Assembly (NCBI GenBank): GCA_002286855.1
Contig: NRSV01000009.1
Span: forward strand, 2,984-66,983
DNA: 64,000 nucleotides
Direction: 5' to 3'
From: Bipolaris cookei
Lineage: Eukaryota > Ascomycota > Dothideomycetes > Pleosporales > Pleosporaceae
The notes below the pieces were generated by a model, which did not search any database, was not told where the DNA came from, and was given only the letters and a program-made list of their open reading frames with translations. Of this stretch, positions 21,522 through 32,800 are shown in pieces (the first letter of the stretch is position 1; every line of letters starts with the position of its first letter). The translations under genes were made by a program, and so were the position numbers.

Positions 21522-23330
21522 ATGCTTAAGACGCCTACTGCGGATTCAAATCTAGCCGACGCGCTGGAAATGATATCGCAGACGGGGCATACGAGCCATT
21601 CGCAAAATGACGCTACGACCACAGTGGAAATAATGCCGATACAATCTGGAAAGGATGAGATGAGCGTGAAAGAGGATGAACAGCAACCTGCAGCCGCCAG
21701 TCACCGCTCATCGGTCGTAAGCAAAAGTCCACCAGCCGCTGATAGTCGAACGCCATTCCGGACAATGGCAGCATTCGTCGCCCTTACTCTTTCGCTATTT
21801 CTGGTAGCTCTTGATACGGTTCTCATACCTACCGCCCTGCCGACAATATCACAATCTTTTCAAATTCCGGATTCACTTTATGCCTGGACTGGATCCGCTT
21901 ACCTTCTCACTAATGCTGCGTCGATACCATTTTGGGGAAAACTGTCGGATGTCTTTGGAAGAAAGTCTGTTTTGCTCATCGCGAATTCCATCTTTCTGGG
22001 CGGTAGCATCGTCTGCGGAGTGAGCGTCAATGCCCCCATGCTGGTTGCAGGCCGAGCTGTCCAGGGCCTTGGTGGCGGCGGCGTAGTAGTGCTGGTGCAC
22101 GTGTGTGTTAGTGATTTGTTTTCAATTCGCAACCGCTCCTTCTACATGGGCATGGTCGGAGCAGCATGGGCACTCGCCTCTGCTCTGGGTCCAGTGCTCG
22201 GCGGTATCTTTGCCGAAGAGTTGAGTTGGAAGTGGTGTTTCTACATCAACATACCGATTGTTACGATTTCAATCATTGTGCTCTACTTCACTCTCAAGCT
22301 TCACGATCCCAGAACGCCACTCCTCCAGGGCCTTGCTTCTGTTGATTGGTTTGGCATAACTACTATCATCACTGCTGCCGTCCTATTGCTGGTCGGCCTT
22401 CAGATGGGTAGCGGTGGCTCCTATGCCAACCCGATGGTAATATCACTAATTGTCCTTGGATCGGCCATCTTCATGGCTTTTCCGTTCTCCCAATGGTGGG
22501 AGGACAAACGCGGCGGCAGCCCCATCATGCCCCTGCGCATATTCAAAGACATCAGCAACCTCAGTGCACTGGGTGTCTGTGCATGCGATGCTTTGGTATT
22601 CAACTCAGTAGCATACTTCCTACCGCTTTACTTCCAAATCGTCCTCGAAATGAGTCCGGCCACGACTGGGCTCTTGATGCTTGCCGTTGCGATACCGCTA
22701 GCAATCGTATCTTTGACATCAGGATGGATCATTGAAAAGATCGGTCGCTTTATCGAAGTGCTCCAGATCGGATTATTCTTGATGACACTTGGCGTCGGTC
22801 TTCTCATCTCCTTCGACGCATCGTTTGATCTCGGAAAAGTCATTGGCATCTTGGCCGTCATTGGACTTGGTTTTGGGCCCAATTTCGCAGCTCCGCTTAT
22901 TGCCTTACAAACACAAATACAAGACAGCGACATGGCTACTGGTACGGCGGCTTTCGGTTTCGTTCGCATGATTTCAGGCGCTATCGGTCTCGTCTTGAGC
23001 CAGGTCATTTTTCAGTATCTGACAGTGCCCAATTTCCAAAGACTTGTTGACAGCGGCATTTCTGTAGAGTTTGCTACTAGGCTTGTTAGTGGTGAAGCAA
23101 TCTCCCAGGGTGTCCAAATTGGTGATCTTACTGCGGCTCAGAAAGAGGTCGTCCACCAAAGCTTCATGGGTCCGTTGAGGAGAGTGTGGATTCTGTACAC
23201 GGTTGTTGGTGCGATGGGACTTTTGTTATCGTTTGGGATCAAGAGAACAAAATTGAACCAAGAGCCATCGCCCTTGGCTAGAGTTGAGCAAGGCGGGGAT
23301 CTGGAGAGTGGAAAAGTTGCTTCGACGTGA
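21522..23330 (+). CDS. MFS drug:H+ antiporter, DHA2 (14-TM) family
   Basis: Single exon, 602 residues; the start is in a good context (GCCACCATGC). A hydrophilic N-terminal tail of ~80 residues is followed by about 14 hydrophobic segments. DHA hallmarks: VALDTVLIPTALPTI in TM1, loop-2/3 motif A GKLSDVFGRK, GRAVQGLGGGG in TM4, and antiporter motif C ASALGPVLGGIF in TM5. The protein ends in a short cytoplasmic tail (ESGKVAST). Members at the plasma membrane export drugs and small secondary metabolites in exchange for protons. No biosynthetic genes flank it, so it is more likely a general resistance pump than a cluster exporter. Confidence 0.9.
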   Translation: MLKTPTADSNLADALEMISQTGHTSHSQNDATTTVEIMPIQSGKDEMSVKEDEQQPAAASHRSSVVSKSPPAADSRTPFRTMAAFVALTLSLFLVALDTVLIPTALPTISQSFQIPDSLYAWTGSAYLLTNAASIPFWGKLSDVFGRKSVLLIANSIFLGGSIVCGVSVNAPMLVAGRAVQGLGGGGVVVLVHVCVSDLFSIRNRSFYMGMVGAAWALASALGPVLGGIFAEELSWKWCFYINIPIVTISIIVLYFTLKLHDPRTPLLQGLASVDWFGITTIITAAVLLLVGLQMGSGGSYANPMVISLIVLGSAIFMAFPFSQWWEDKRGGSPIMPLRIFKDISNLSALGVCACDALVFNSVAYFLPLYFQIVLEMSPATTGLLMLAVAIPLAIVSLTSGWIIEKIGRFIEVLQIGLFLMTLGVGLLISFDASFDLGKVIGILAVIGLGFGPNFAAPLIALQTQIQDSDMATGTAAFGFVRMISGAIGLVLSQVIFQYLTVPNFQRLVDSGISVEFATRLVSGEAISQGVQIGDLTAAQKEVVHQSFMGPLRRVWILYTVVGAMGLLLSFGIKRTKLNQEPSPLARVEQGGDLESGKVAST

Positions 23331-25652
23331 ACATACTTGGCTGGTGCAGTACCTTAGCAACACATCGGTCTCAACAATTTAGCGATTACAATATTCACTA
23401 ACTTCGTCCAAGTCACGTTTGATACTCTGTTGTTACTATGTAAAGCATCGAGGTGTAACCAATGGTCATGCATGGCTGCCTCGGTCTCATTACTGTTTGC
23501 AAACGAGGAAAGGTTGCATCTCATTAGGACCATTATCTACTTCATCAGTTTCTACACAAGACTCACGATGGGGATTCTCAAAGAGAGTTCACCGCTTCTT
23601 TGGCACACTTTTGCCAACGTAATCTCGCGACACTATTCCTACGAATTGATCTTCGTCAACATCTCAGTAATTTTATGAAGCCGGCAGTCCTAGGAAGTTG
23701 AAGCCATACTGCACAAGAAATCATGGGCTCAACTGAGAGGAGTGACTGAAGGGAATAGCCCCACACAGAGTTCAGGACATGAGGCAAGCGGAATTTAGTC
23801 CTAGAGGGGCCAAGAGTTGTTGTGGTTCGCAATTGGCTATGATATCGTGGTAAAGGTCTCAGTACCATGATTAACTACCGCTTACAATACAAAGGGAGCT
23901 GCAGTTTGAACGCTATATTCTGTGATGGAAGCTCTCCGTGGACCAAAATAGCCGGATTGAAACTGCTCCTAGTATTATAACAACTGTGCAACTACACTAT
24001 AACGACAACACCACGCACTGCTTAGCTATTTAAAAGTAGGCAAACAAGTAACACTGTCCGTATAAGTAGTAAGGTTTTCAGCTATCAGATGGCTCGGAAG
24101 CTCTACTCTGCACACGGCAGAGGGCAACCCCTATAATAGGACCGAAGTAGAGAGCATAAAAAGAGAACCTTGTACACACGTATATGAGCAAGAATTCTGA
24201 ATGCCCTACGGAGGTCGCTTTCAAAAGTATCTGCTGACAGGGGCATCCTATCGGTCCGGTTATTCTTGGCGTCGATGTGTTTTTTTTTGCCCAACGTCAT
24301 CAAGCTGTAGATAGCAAATATACTGATCTTTTTTTGGTGTTGCAACGGCCCGTGAGATCAATATTATTACGCCTGCTCTAATCGTCGCTCTGAAGTCTCC
24401 CTTCAGTGGCAAATCTACAACCCAGATAAGTGCGCTGACTGGTATCTCAACCCGAACTAGGATACCCTTGTCAGCAGATACTTTTGAAAGTGACCTCCGT
24501 ACACACTTGTCTTTTGGCAACCCTCCTGCATTCGTGCAAACCCTCTTTAGTCCCGCACGCACATGCTTCGTACCTTGCTGTTTGCACCCGGTCCACGCTT
24601 ATGCTAGCTAGCTACAGAGCCCATTCAACAAATACCGTATTTCACGAGAACTCTGGATGTTTTATAGAACTTGAAATGCCAATTGTCGTGATTTTAGCAG
24701 TGATTTGGGTTGACGTTGGACGTGATTTTTATCCGGCTGTTTTGGTCCACCAAGTGGGAACATCGGAGCACAGATGTTCAACAGATATGTCGATGCAGGG
24801 CCAGGGGTTGTTTTCTAGCCATCAAAATGCAAGCTTCGTATGCAAGAGGCTGCTCTCGGATTTGTGTTTTATGTGTAAGATGTGATAGCGATATTGATTG
24901 GAGAAGTAGAACACAATGTCGATTGATTCAAATAATTACCTGTTCGTACATATCAAACACAATGCCTGTTCGAAATAATTACTACACTATTAATCTTAAA
25001 TTAGAACTAACCACTTAGTTATGCTCTCGTCATTTGTTAGATCTTCTTATCAGTACTGGCAGTGTGAAGTGGAGCCAATGGAGCGATATATGCATTACCA
25101 AGATATCCCTTTGTATCTCTAATAGATATTTGTTAGTGATCTTCAAACGATATCACGTCATGTAATTCGTGCAGCTGACTAGGGAGGGGTTTCTTAGGCA
25201 GGGCGCAACAAGCTTCACATGTCTGAGAACAAGATTGGGAGAGTAATGATCTAACTGACGTATGAAGCTGCAAAGCCGATTAGAAAGAGATGATACACAC
25301 GATAATTCCAATGGATTTCTTTTGGACAACAGTCTGGTTGATTGTTGACAAGGCGATGAAGCAGAAGGCGTTAGCCGCATGTGGATACGGCAAAGTATGC
25401 GCGATGCGCTGATTGGCCATGGCAACTGCACCTCTTCGACTCCGCCACCACGCTCGGAGCTGCGGCACCCAATAGCTTCCACAACCCGTGTGACAGAAAG
25501 AGGCTGAGCACAAATCCCATGGACATGGCCTCAGTCACCTATTTTACCTCTTGCCTAGCAAGCATCCTCTTCCACAGCTCCAGCTACCCTCCCTAGCCCT
25601 GCTTTTTCCCCTACCAAGCGTACCCTACCCGGTACCAATTCACCCCACAATC
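23331..25652. other. Gene-free region containing one MITE
   Basis: Apart from the inverted-repeat element at 24209-24499 I see no supported features. Open frames are short and lack motifs. The last 100 bp before 25653 are the pyrimidine-rich leader of the next gene. Confidence 0.5.
24209..24499. mobile_element. 291-bp MITE with ~41-bp terminal inverted repeats and TA duplication
   Basis: Left end CGGAGGTCGCTTTCAAAAGT (from 24209) and right end, read on the other strand (from 24499), match over about 41 bp with four or so differences, mostly transitions. TA flanks both sides (24207-24208 and 24500-24501). No coding capacity. Ends and TA target fit a Tc1/mariner-mobilised (Stowaway-like) MITE; no matching autonomous element is present in the window. 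Confidence 0.8.
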
Positions 25653-26444
25653 ATGATCTTCGGCGGCCTCGAGATAGTCGCAGGCGGCTACCTGCTCCAC
25701 CGGCACTACCGCAAAAAGAACCAAGTAAACACCGCCGAAGACGATGTTCAGAAAAAAAGACATCACACCTTCCCCGGTGCAATCTGCGGGAAACAGCACC
25801 AACAACAGCAACATCAACAACAGCATCACAACATCCAGCACCCACCACAACCACCACCACCACACCAACTCACCCTCCCCCACCAAAAATATGCCTCCTA
25901 CGCAATAACACCCCAGCCCCGTCCCCAACTCTACACCCCCCAAACCCTCCCTCACCCGGACTTCCACCACCAACAACACCCACCACTTCTATCCCCACAA
26001 CAGCGTCCCCATCCTCCCCCTCAAACCCATAGCTTTACCATCCCGCGCCGCCCGGTCCCCCAACGAAAACCCCACATAATAATACAGCCCTCCCTCCAAC
26101 GCTCCGATTCCTTCGCCACTCTATCCCGCATGCCCATAGCCAACGGCTCGCGGCCGCACGATGTGCGCGAAGAAGAGCCGATCAGCTTGTCGCCTACTGC
26201 TGCTGGAGGGCTAGGAGGAGGGGTATATAGTAATGCGGGATACTCGGTTTCGACACCCGCGTTTGGTGCGACGGCTACGTCGCCGGGGTTGAGATATGAA
26301 ATGGCCACGGCGGAGCAGGTGGAGGGGTGGGCGAGTTATGGGGGGTATGCGAGGGAGGAGGGGGAGGCAAGGCCGCATTATGCGCCGACTGTTTCGACGG
26401 AGTTGGGGGAAAGGGATGCACCACCGCCGCCATATGTGCCTTGA
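25653..26444 (+). CDS. Small membrane-anchored, His/Gln/Pro-rich protein with C-terminal PPPPYVP
   Basis: ATG 25653 (MIFGGLEIVAGGYLLHRHYR) gives 263 residues. An upstream in-frame codon at 25551 also exists but adds an unconvincing leader. A single hydrophobic N-terminal segment followed by HRHYRKK suggests a type III or tail-in membrane anchor with a cytoplasmic remainder. The middle is low complexity, rich in His, Gln and Pro. The C-terminal third is Gly/Ser/Glu-rich and ends PPPPYVP, a PPxY-type motif that could bind WW domains such as those of Rsp5/Nedd4 ubiquitin ligases. Similar short proteins are common in filamentous ascomycetes; function unknown. Confidence 0.6.
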   Translation: MIFGGLEIVAGGYLLHRHYRKKNQVNTAEDDVQKKRHHTFPGAICGKQHQQQQHQQQHHNIQHPPQPPPPHQLTLPHQKYASYAITPQPRPQLYTPQTLPHPDFHHQQHPPLLSPQQRPHPPPQTHSFTIPRRPVPQRKPHIIIQPSLQRSDSFATLSRMPIANGSRPHDVREEEPISLSPTAAGGLGGGVYSNAGYSVSTPAFGATATSPGLRYEMATAEQVEGWASYGGYAREEGEARPHYAPTVSTELGERDAPPPPYVP

Positions 26445-26843
26445 ATGCCGTGGTTGTGTTTGGGATTGTGGGTGGTTTCTTTTCTTTGTTTTTATTTTCT
26501 TGGGGGGATGGGTGTTTGTTTGATTTCTTGGTGACGGGAATTTTTTAGGGGGGTGTAAAGTATTTAATTTTTTTTGGTATTTAATTTATTGGATACAACG
26601 ATTTTGGTGTGATGGATCACCGGTCCCGGTGTGATCACGCAGACAAGTATGCTCGGGCAATTGCTCTTTGCATGGATTAACACCTCAACTCAGCCCCCGA
26701 TTGATATTCCTTCGTATGCACGGTACTAGGACGAGAGCACATCAAACCAGTCACGAAAATTTTCCGCAACTCTTTTGTATTCCCCCACCCATACTAAATT
26801 ACACTACATACTGTGTCCAAGCAAAGCCTCACTGAACGCACAC
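26445..26843. other. Convergent intergenic region
   Basis: 3' sequences of two genes facing each other. Contains poly-T runs near 26560-26571 and an imperfect hairpin near 26617-26639 (GATCACCGG ... CCGGTGTGATC). No gene seen. Confidence 0.5.
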
Positions 26844-29800
26844 CTACTCCCCATCCTCAGCATCCTCAGCATCCTCAAATTCTTCATCCCCACTAGACTC
26901 AGACCCCGTGTCCTCGTCCTCCGATTCATCGACATGCTCAACGGCAGGGACAAAATCCTCGTCGTCCTGATCGTCATGCTCATCTTCATCTTGCTCTTCT
27001 TCAGAATATCCTGGTGCATGTCGCGCAATGGTCTGGACACGCTCGGGGTCTTCTTCGCTTGCGAGTACGCGGAAGAAGGGATGTTTCTCGGTGAGCGGCT
27101 TACCAGTCGTGATGAAGCCCATGGGTGTGTGCTCAAAGTCTTGACCTTTGCGGCGGAGTGTGATCCATTCGTGGACTATTATCGTAACTTAGTATCAAAA
27201 TTGCAGTACTGAGACTCTTGGAAATACATACGGAAGGTAAGCGGCTTTGTCGCAAAAGGGGGTTTCTCAGGGTGCTGGGACAGGTCATCGCATAGTCCCA
27301 GGTACTCAAGTAGCTTGTGGTACTCGTCCCACTCGAGGTACAAGCGTCCAGAAAACAGGCCCAACTCTATTCTCAGCCAAACGGGGGCGCAGAAATCGGT
27401 TGGCAGAGGAGGCGTCGCGTAGTAATTCAGTTGGTTAAAGTGAAGCATGCGACGCGTGACTGGTGCAGCATACACAATAAGATGAACCTTGTTATCGGCC
27501 TCCAAGAACCTGGGATGTTGTACAATCGGGATCAACTCATCTGCTTCTTCCGGACTGACAAGGAGAGCTTGCTCGTTGATTGCGCTCCAAAGAACCCAGT
27601 GCGGAGAGCGAATGTAATTATCATTCGGCTCAAAAGTCTCAATGGTACGATTGAATTGAGCTGAAATCCAGAGACCTGATTTCATAGACGGATCGACCGT
27701 GTACTTGAGACCTAGTTCCGTGCGTGCCAGCTGCGAGAACATGGGCCGGTAGGCATCGCTTCCAGCAACCAGGCGTCCGAAAGTTGCAAAATGCATGACG
27801 TCGTCATGAAGCTTCTTCAATTTGGCCCCTTCATATGTCAAAGATTGCTGGACTTCGCGCACATGTTCCACCTCTGACTCGATCTCACGCTCTGCTTCAC
27901 GCTCCTGCTCAATCTCTACTTCTTCCAGGGCCGATGCATGAACAGCACTTCCACGATCTTGGAAATGCTTCTTTCGACGCTGAAGCTCGTCGGCAACACC
28001 TTCCAAGATTGGATGCCATTTGACCGTTTTGGAAGACCTATTCTGTCGCTGGGCCTTTGGCTGGTAAAGCTGTTTCAGCGAGAGTGTTTCCTTGACGCGT
28101 ACTTTGGAAAGGAAAGCATCTCGCGAAATAGAGTCGCTAAGATATTCAGGATGTTCCAACTTTGCCTGTTCTTGCTGCATGTACTGCGATGTCTGAGCAA
28201 AGAATGAGGGTTCAGACTGCTCCATGATATCGCATGTCTGGCCAAAGACCCACTGAAGCACATCGCCAGATGTTGGATGGTAGCCATTTTCAGTCTTATT
28301 CAATCGGTCCAGTATGCCTTGATGTACTTCTGGAGGAGAGTAGAAAGCAACTGATTGGGTTTGGCCGAGTAGACGCAGTCGCATGGCTGCCTGTACCAGC
28401 GCATCCTTGGTTAGGTGCTGGCCAAGAGTGAGCGCAGCCCGCGCATCAGGCGGAAATTTGAGGTCGGTCCCACGACAATGGCTTTCGTCCAAGTACACAA
28501 CGCATCGATCAAGGTTATCGGCGAATGGAGATGCCACCAGTGGAATTGTCTTGTTCGTGCGGTACAGCACCCACACACGATGGTCATCATCAAAATAGAC
28601 GGCTGCTGCTGCTTCGTAGTCTGCATCTAACCAAGCTCTAGCAAAGGCTTTGTTCGAATGCTCCAACACCTGGGCACCAGCATCAAGAAGGATTCGAATC
28701 GGTCGTTGCGGTTGGAACGCGAATTGATTGTTCACGCCATAAAATGCTCCATGATTTCTGTTGGAGTGAGCATAAGAAGACGAATTTGCAAGACTCCTCA
28801 GCAAATCCAATTCAGTCCAACGAGCACCACTCGAAGATGCCATACGAACATATGACTGGTTGCGCGAGGCTAGGAGATAATAAGGCACTTCTGCGTTGGT
28901 ATGTTCCAGCTTTTCCATGTCTTGTTGCTGAATCAAAAGGGGCAATTGATGTCGGGAATCGTTGGTGCCCGAGAATCCAGTAACACGAGCTCCAGCTTGC
29001 GTCTTCTTTGTGGCAATAGATGGGAAGAGATTCCAACCAGAAGCTTGGAGCTTCAGTTTAAAGGTCTTCGCATACTTTGGAAAGACAAAGTTATTCAGAT
29101 AAAAGTCGATCAAGCTCGCGCTGTATCTGACCACCTGATATAGCTCGCTCAACTGTCGCACATCTTCGGCGTTGATGACAGCATAATCTTCTAGTTCTCT
29201 TGGTATGTCACATCCCTTTGGGAACCATTTCTCATATTGTATGCTAGGCTCATCGGTCTTGGCCAAATGTTCAAAAGATTCTTTGAATTGAGAGATATTC
29301 AGTCCCTGATAGTAGAAAGACAGGCATGTTAGAGTGATGGCAACATCAGGATGGCCCCATTCGGCCGTAGGAGACGGCACGCCTTTTGCCAAATATGGTA
29401 CTGCTATTGGCGCACGTACTGGATGCAGTCCATATTGTACATTCCAACGTTTCTTCAGGGTGGTGAGCAGTATGCGATGGACAAATAGTCCGCGAAGTAG
29501 ATTGACAGTTCGCATCAACTTTGGCTTGTCTTGAAACTGATTAGAAATCCTGGACACTACATGGCCACGGACAGTAGGAGCAGAAATGTAGGTCTCAATG
29601 TCTTGTCGAATGTCGAGGGGATATTCGGCGCATGGCAGAATCGAAGGTGTCTGGCCTTTGCAGATGATCGTTACGAGAAGATTGAATAGGTACTCTTCAG
29701 CATCTTTGCGCAGAAAGTACAGGAGAGGAAATCCATCAAAACCACGCTTGACGATCTCAATACTGCGGGGATAGCGTGATTGGACAGTTGTCGAAAAATC

Positions 29801-32800
29801 CTTGACGAGGTGGAGGACAGCCTGAATGACTTGCCAGCGCATCGGATGGCCATCGACAGTCATCTGGGTGCCAGAAGGATAGATGAGCTGTGTTCGTATC
29901 GCCAAGGACACATCGCACTCGTCCAGGACGTCCCGAGCATGTTGATCTAGCCAACGCTGGGTTTCCATCATTTTGGATGCTGCTCCGAGATTTGCATCAC
30001 AAAGCTGCTGGAGACCGCTCAGCTTGAATGATAGTATGTGCTCAGGCAATGCAAGAAGGATACCGCGGCGATCTCGTAGCTTTGTGTGCAGCTTTCCATA
30101 GAGATGTATCAAGGACTCCTTTGGGGGCATTCTTCGAGAAAAGGGCACATGCATCAACTCGCGATTTACCAAGCCCCCAAGCTTAGCCTGCATCGCCTGC
30201 GCGGACTGTAGCAAGAGCGCTCTTGGTACGACAACGCGGGCTAGGTCTGTTCCGTTGGCGAGAAGTGCGGCTGCCATAGCTAGAAACAGTTAGTAAGACG
30301 ACAACAATGTTGATCTCATATACTTACGGAGAATGCAAGAAGTCTTTCCCTTGCCCATGAGAAGTTGTAGAACAGAATTCTGGCCTGACGGAGGTGAAGC
30401 GGTCGCCAATGCCACATCTACCTGCTCCTCTCGAAGGAGAACATCACCATCAATCTCTAACAATAACCAATCAGGATGCTTCAGTGGATCCCAATTGGTA
30501 TGGCCCTTATTCGCCCACTCGTCTTGCACCTGTTGATCTTTGTGTCTTTTTTGGGCATCTGCAATGCGAAGTAGACGTTGTAATCTGCTCATTGCAAGGC
30601 CAAAAGCGACTAGCGCCTCTTTCGAGCCTTCCCCGAATTCAGTTTTTGAAGACTCTCGGAGTTCACTAAGTAGATCGATGAATGTCATCCTTGGCCAGAG
30701 ATCGACCATTTGAAGCCACTTTGCCTGTGGGTCGCTGTGGCGAAGTGTACGTCTGATATGTTCAGCCGCTGCGAATGCAGAGCTCTTTGCTGATATTATC
30801 TCATCTGCTCTGATTTGATGGTATTGCTGAGGAAGTGCGTCTTTCTTGTTCATTATACGCTTTTGAAGAGCGTTAATGCTGGCTTCGAGCTCCTTTGCGT
30901 ACCTACACTGGACAAAAGACGATGGATCCTTGAATCTAGCGACTGTTTCTCGAAGCATGCTGATTTCTTTCGACTGGGGAGCGATACTGTGGGTACGCGG
31001 CATTTTCTGCTCTTTGAAGTTGCTCATGTGGCGGTAGTGGTTTCCTGGATCATGGACTATGTTACCAGATCTGGCATTCAGGGGTCTGTCGTATGACTCG
31101 ATCATAGGAAGGACCGTTGCCATAGCCACAGTGTTGCTCGGAATGTGGAATTTAAGCAGATATCGAAGTGTCAGATCGTCGTTGGCTCTTGACCTTCGAG
31201 GATAGATCACAACAGGCGATAGTTTGATTTCTGTGATAATAGGTGGCAAGGATGGGTCATGTTGGAAACTCGCTCGTGAAAGAACCTTTTGAACCTGCTC
31301 TAGATACGTATACAGCTCATGATTCTGTGTAAGACGAGTCCATTCTGGAGTGATGTTGGCCAAGGCACGTTCAACATCCAAGTACTCTGAATTGATTGTT
31401 GGTAATCTCTTTGGATCAATCACCAAACTAGGCCATTGCGCAGAAATCGAGCTAGCCAGTAGCTCACAGGCTTTATCCACACTTGGTTCATGTAAGCTTT
31501 CGGCTTTAACAAGCTGCGAGCGCTTTTTGAATCCAGTTTCTGAGAAAGCAATTCGTGCTTTGGCCATCAGAGATACAAAGTATGATGTTGGAGGCGCACC
31601 GTCTGCACGAAAATGGAAGTACGCAGGGTGCTTCGGTGCTGATATAGCACGTATCTCTGGCAGCATGGCGAAGGAAACCAAGACACGGAGTAAGCCCAGA
31701 TTTGCATCTGGCGAAAATGCCAGTACACTGAAGAGAAACATCAGACTAAATTTGTCATCCCAGTTGCACTGCAGGGCCTTCTGCGCGAGTGCACCCCACT
31801 CTGCTCGGAGATCGACAGCAAAGTGATCACTGAGCAAACATTTTCGGTAGAGTTTGTCGTAGCCACCCACAACTGGAGCATCATGTAGAAGCGCGACTAG
31901 TGAAGCATCCATAGCGCAAGATGGCTGCCAGGATAAAAGCAGCTTTGATATCTCCAGTACATTCAGGAGCTCCTGTGAAGATGTACGGGTGTCACGTGTG
32001 CGGTAGACCTCGTCCTGGTAGCTGGCGGTCTTCCACTTCGGAGTAGCGGACCTTGCGAGCGCACGCGCAGCGAGATGTGTGGCTTCCGTGGGTAACTCAG
32101 ATCGTTCTTGGACCTCCTGATCAAGAAAGAAATGGGACAGATCGGACGACTTTCGCAAGATCCGGGCAATGGCGGCAACAAAGCCATCATCTTGCATATA
32201 AATGGTGCAGTCAGCGTTCCAGCGCACCGTCTCCATGTATCTAGCTTCTGGTGGATAATACCCGCGCTTAGGTGAGAGGTCTGCAATGCGATTTAGCAAA
32301 TATATCATGTGGGTTGGCAATGGGTTCCAGGGCTGGTAGGCTGCAGAATGAAGCAGGTGAAGTGCCTCTTCAGTTCCTGTTCGCCCTGTAAGCGGATCGG
32401 GCATCACATGCGATGTATAAGCATGTAATAAAGCCTTAGTGTACAACAACCGTGGCTCAGGCGCACAGTCGATACGACCCAGTGTGTTATTGATCGAGTA
32501 TTTGAGATACTGGCCGCTACCCATTTCGATGTCGACGCAAACATGTGGCCCATCCCTGAAAACTTTGAAATCTCCCAAGGGGACAAGGACGCTTGTCTGG
32601 CGGTGATTGGAGATAGACTGTATCATGATCTTGTTGCGTAGACCATACCAGGTGCCACAATTTTGATTTTGCGAAATGGTAGCACCAAGTCGCCGTGATT
32701 CCAATAGGCCTTTGGAATTGATGAAGAAACTGAGTTCCATGCGCTTCAGCTCTACATTCACTTGGCAGTCTTGCGAAACCCATACCAGCATTTGGGAAGC

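Noticed and set aside
21522..23330. DHA2 transporter as part of a secondary-metabolite cluster
   Set aside because: No synthase, P450 or cluster regulator within 10 kb on either side; neighbours are unrelated or non-coding.
26844..27122. Separate small acidic-protein gene downstream of the giant gene
   Set aside because: A 56-bp GT-AG intron (27176-27231) joins this segment in phase to the giant gene, and the joint sequence (FLHEWITLRRKGQDF) fits the family's C-terminus.
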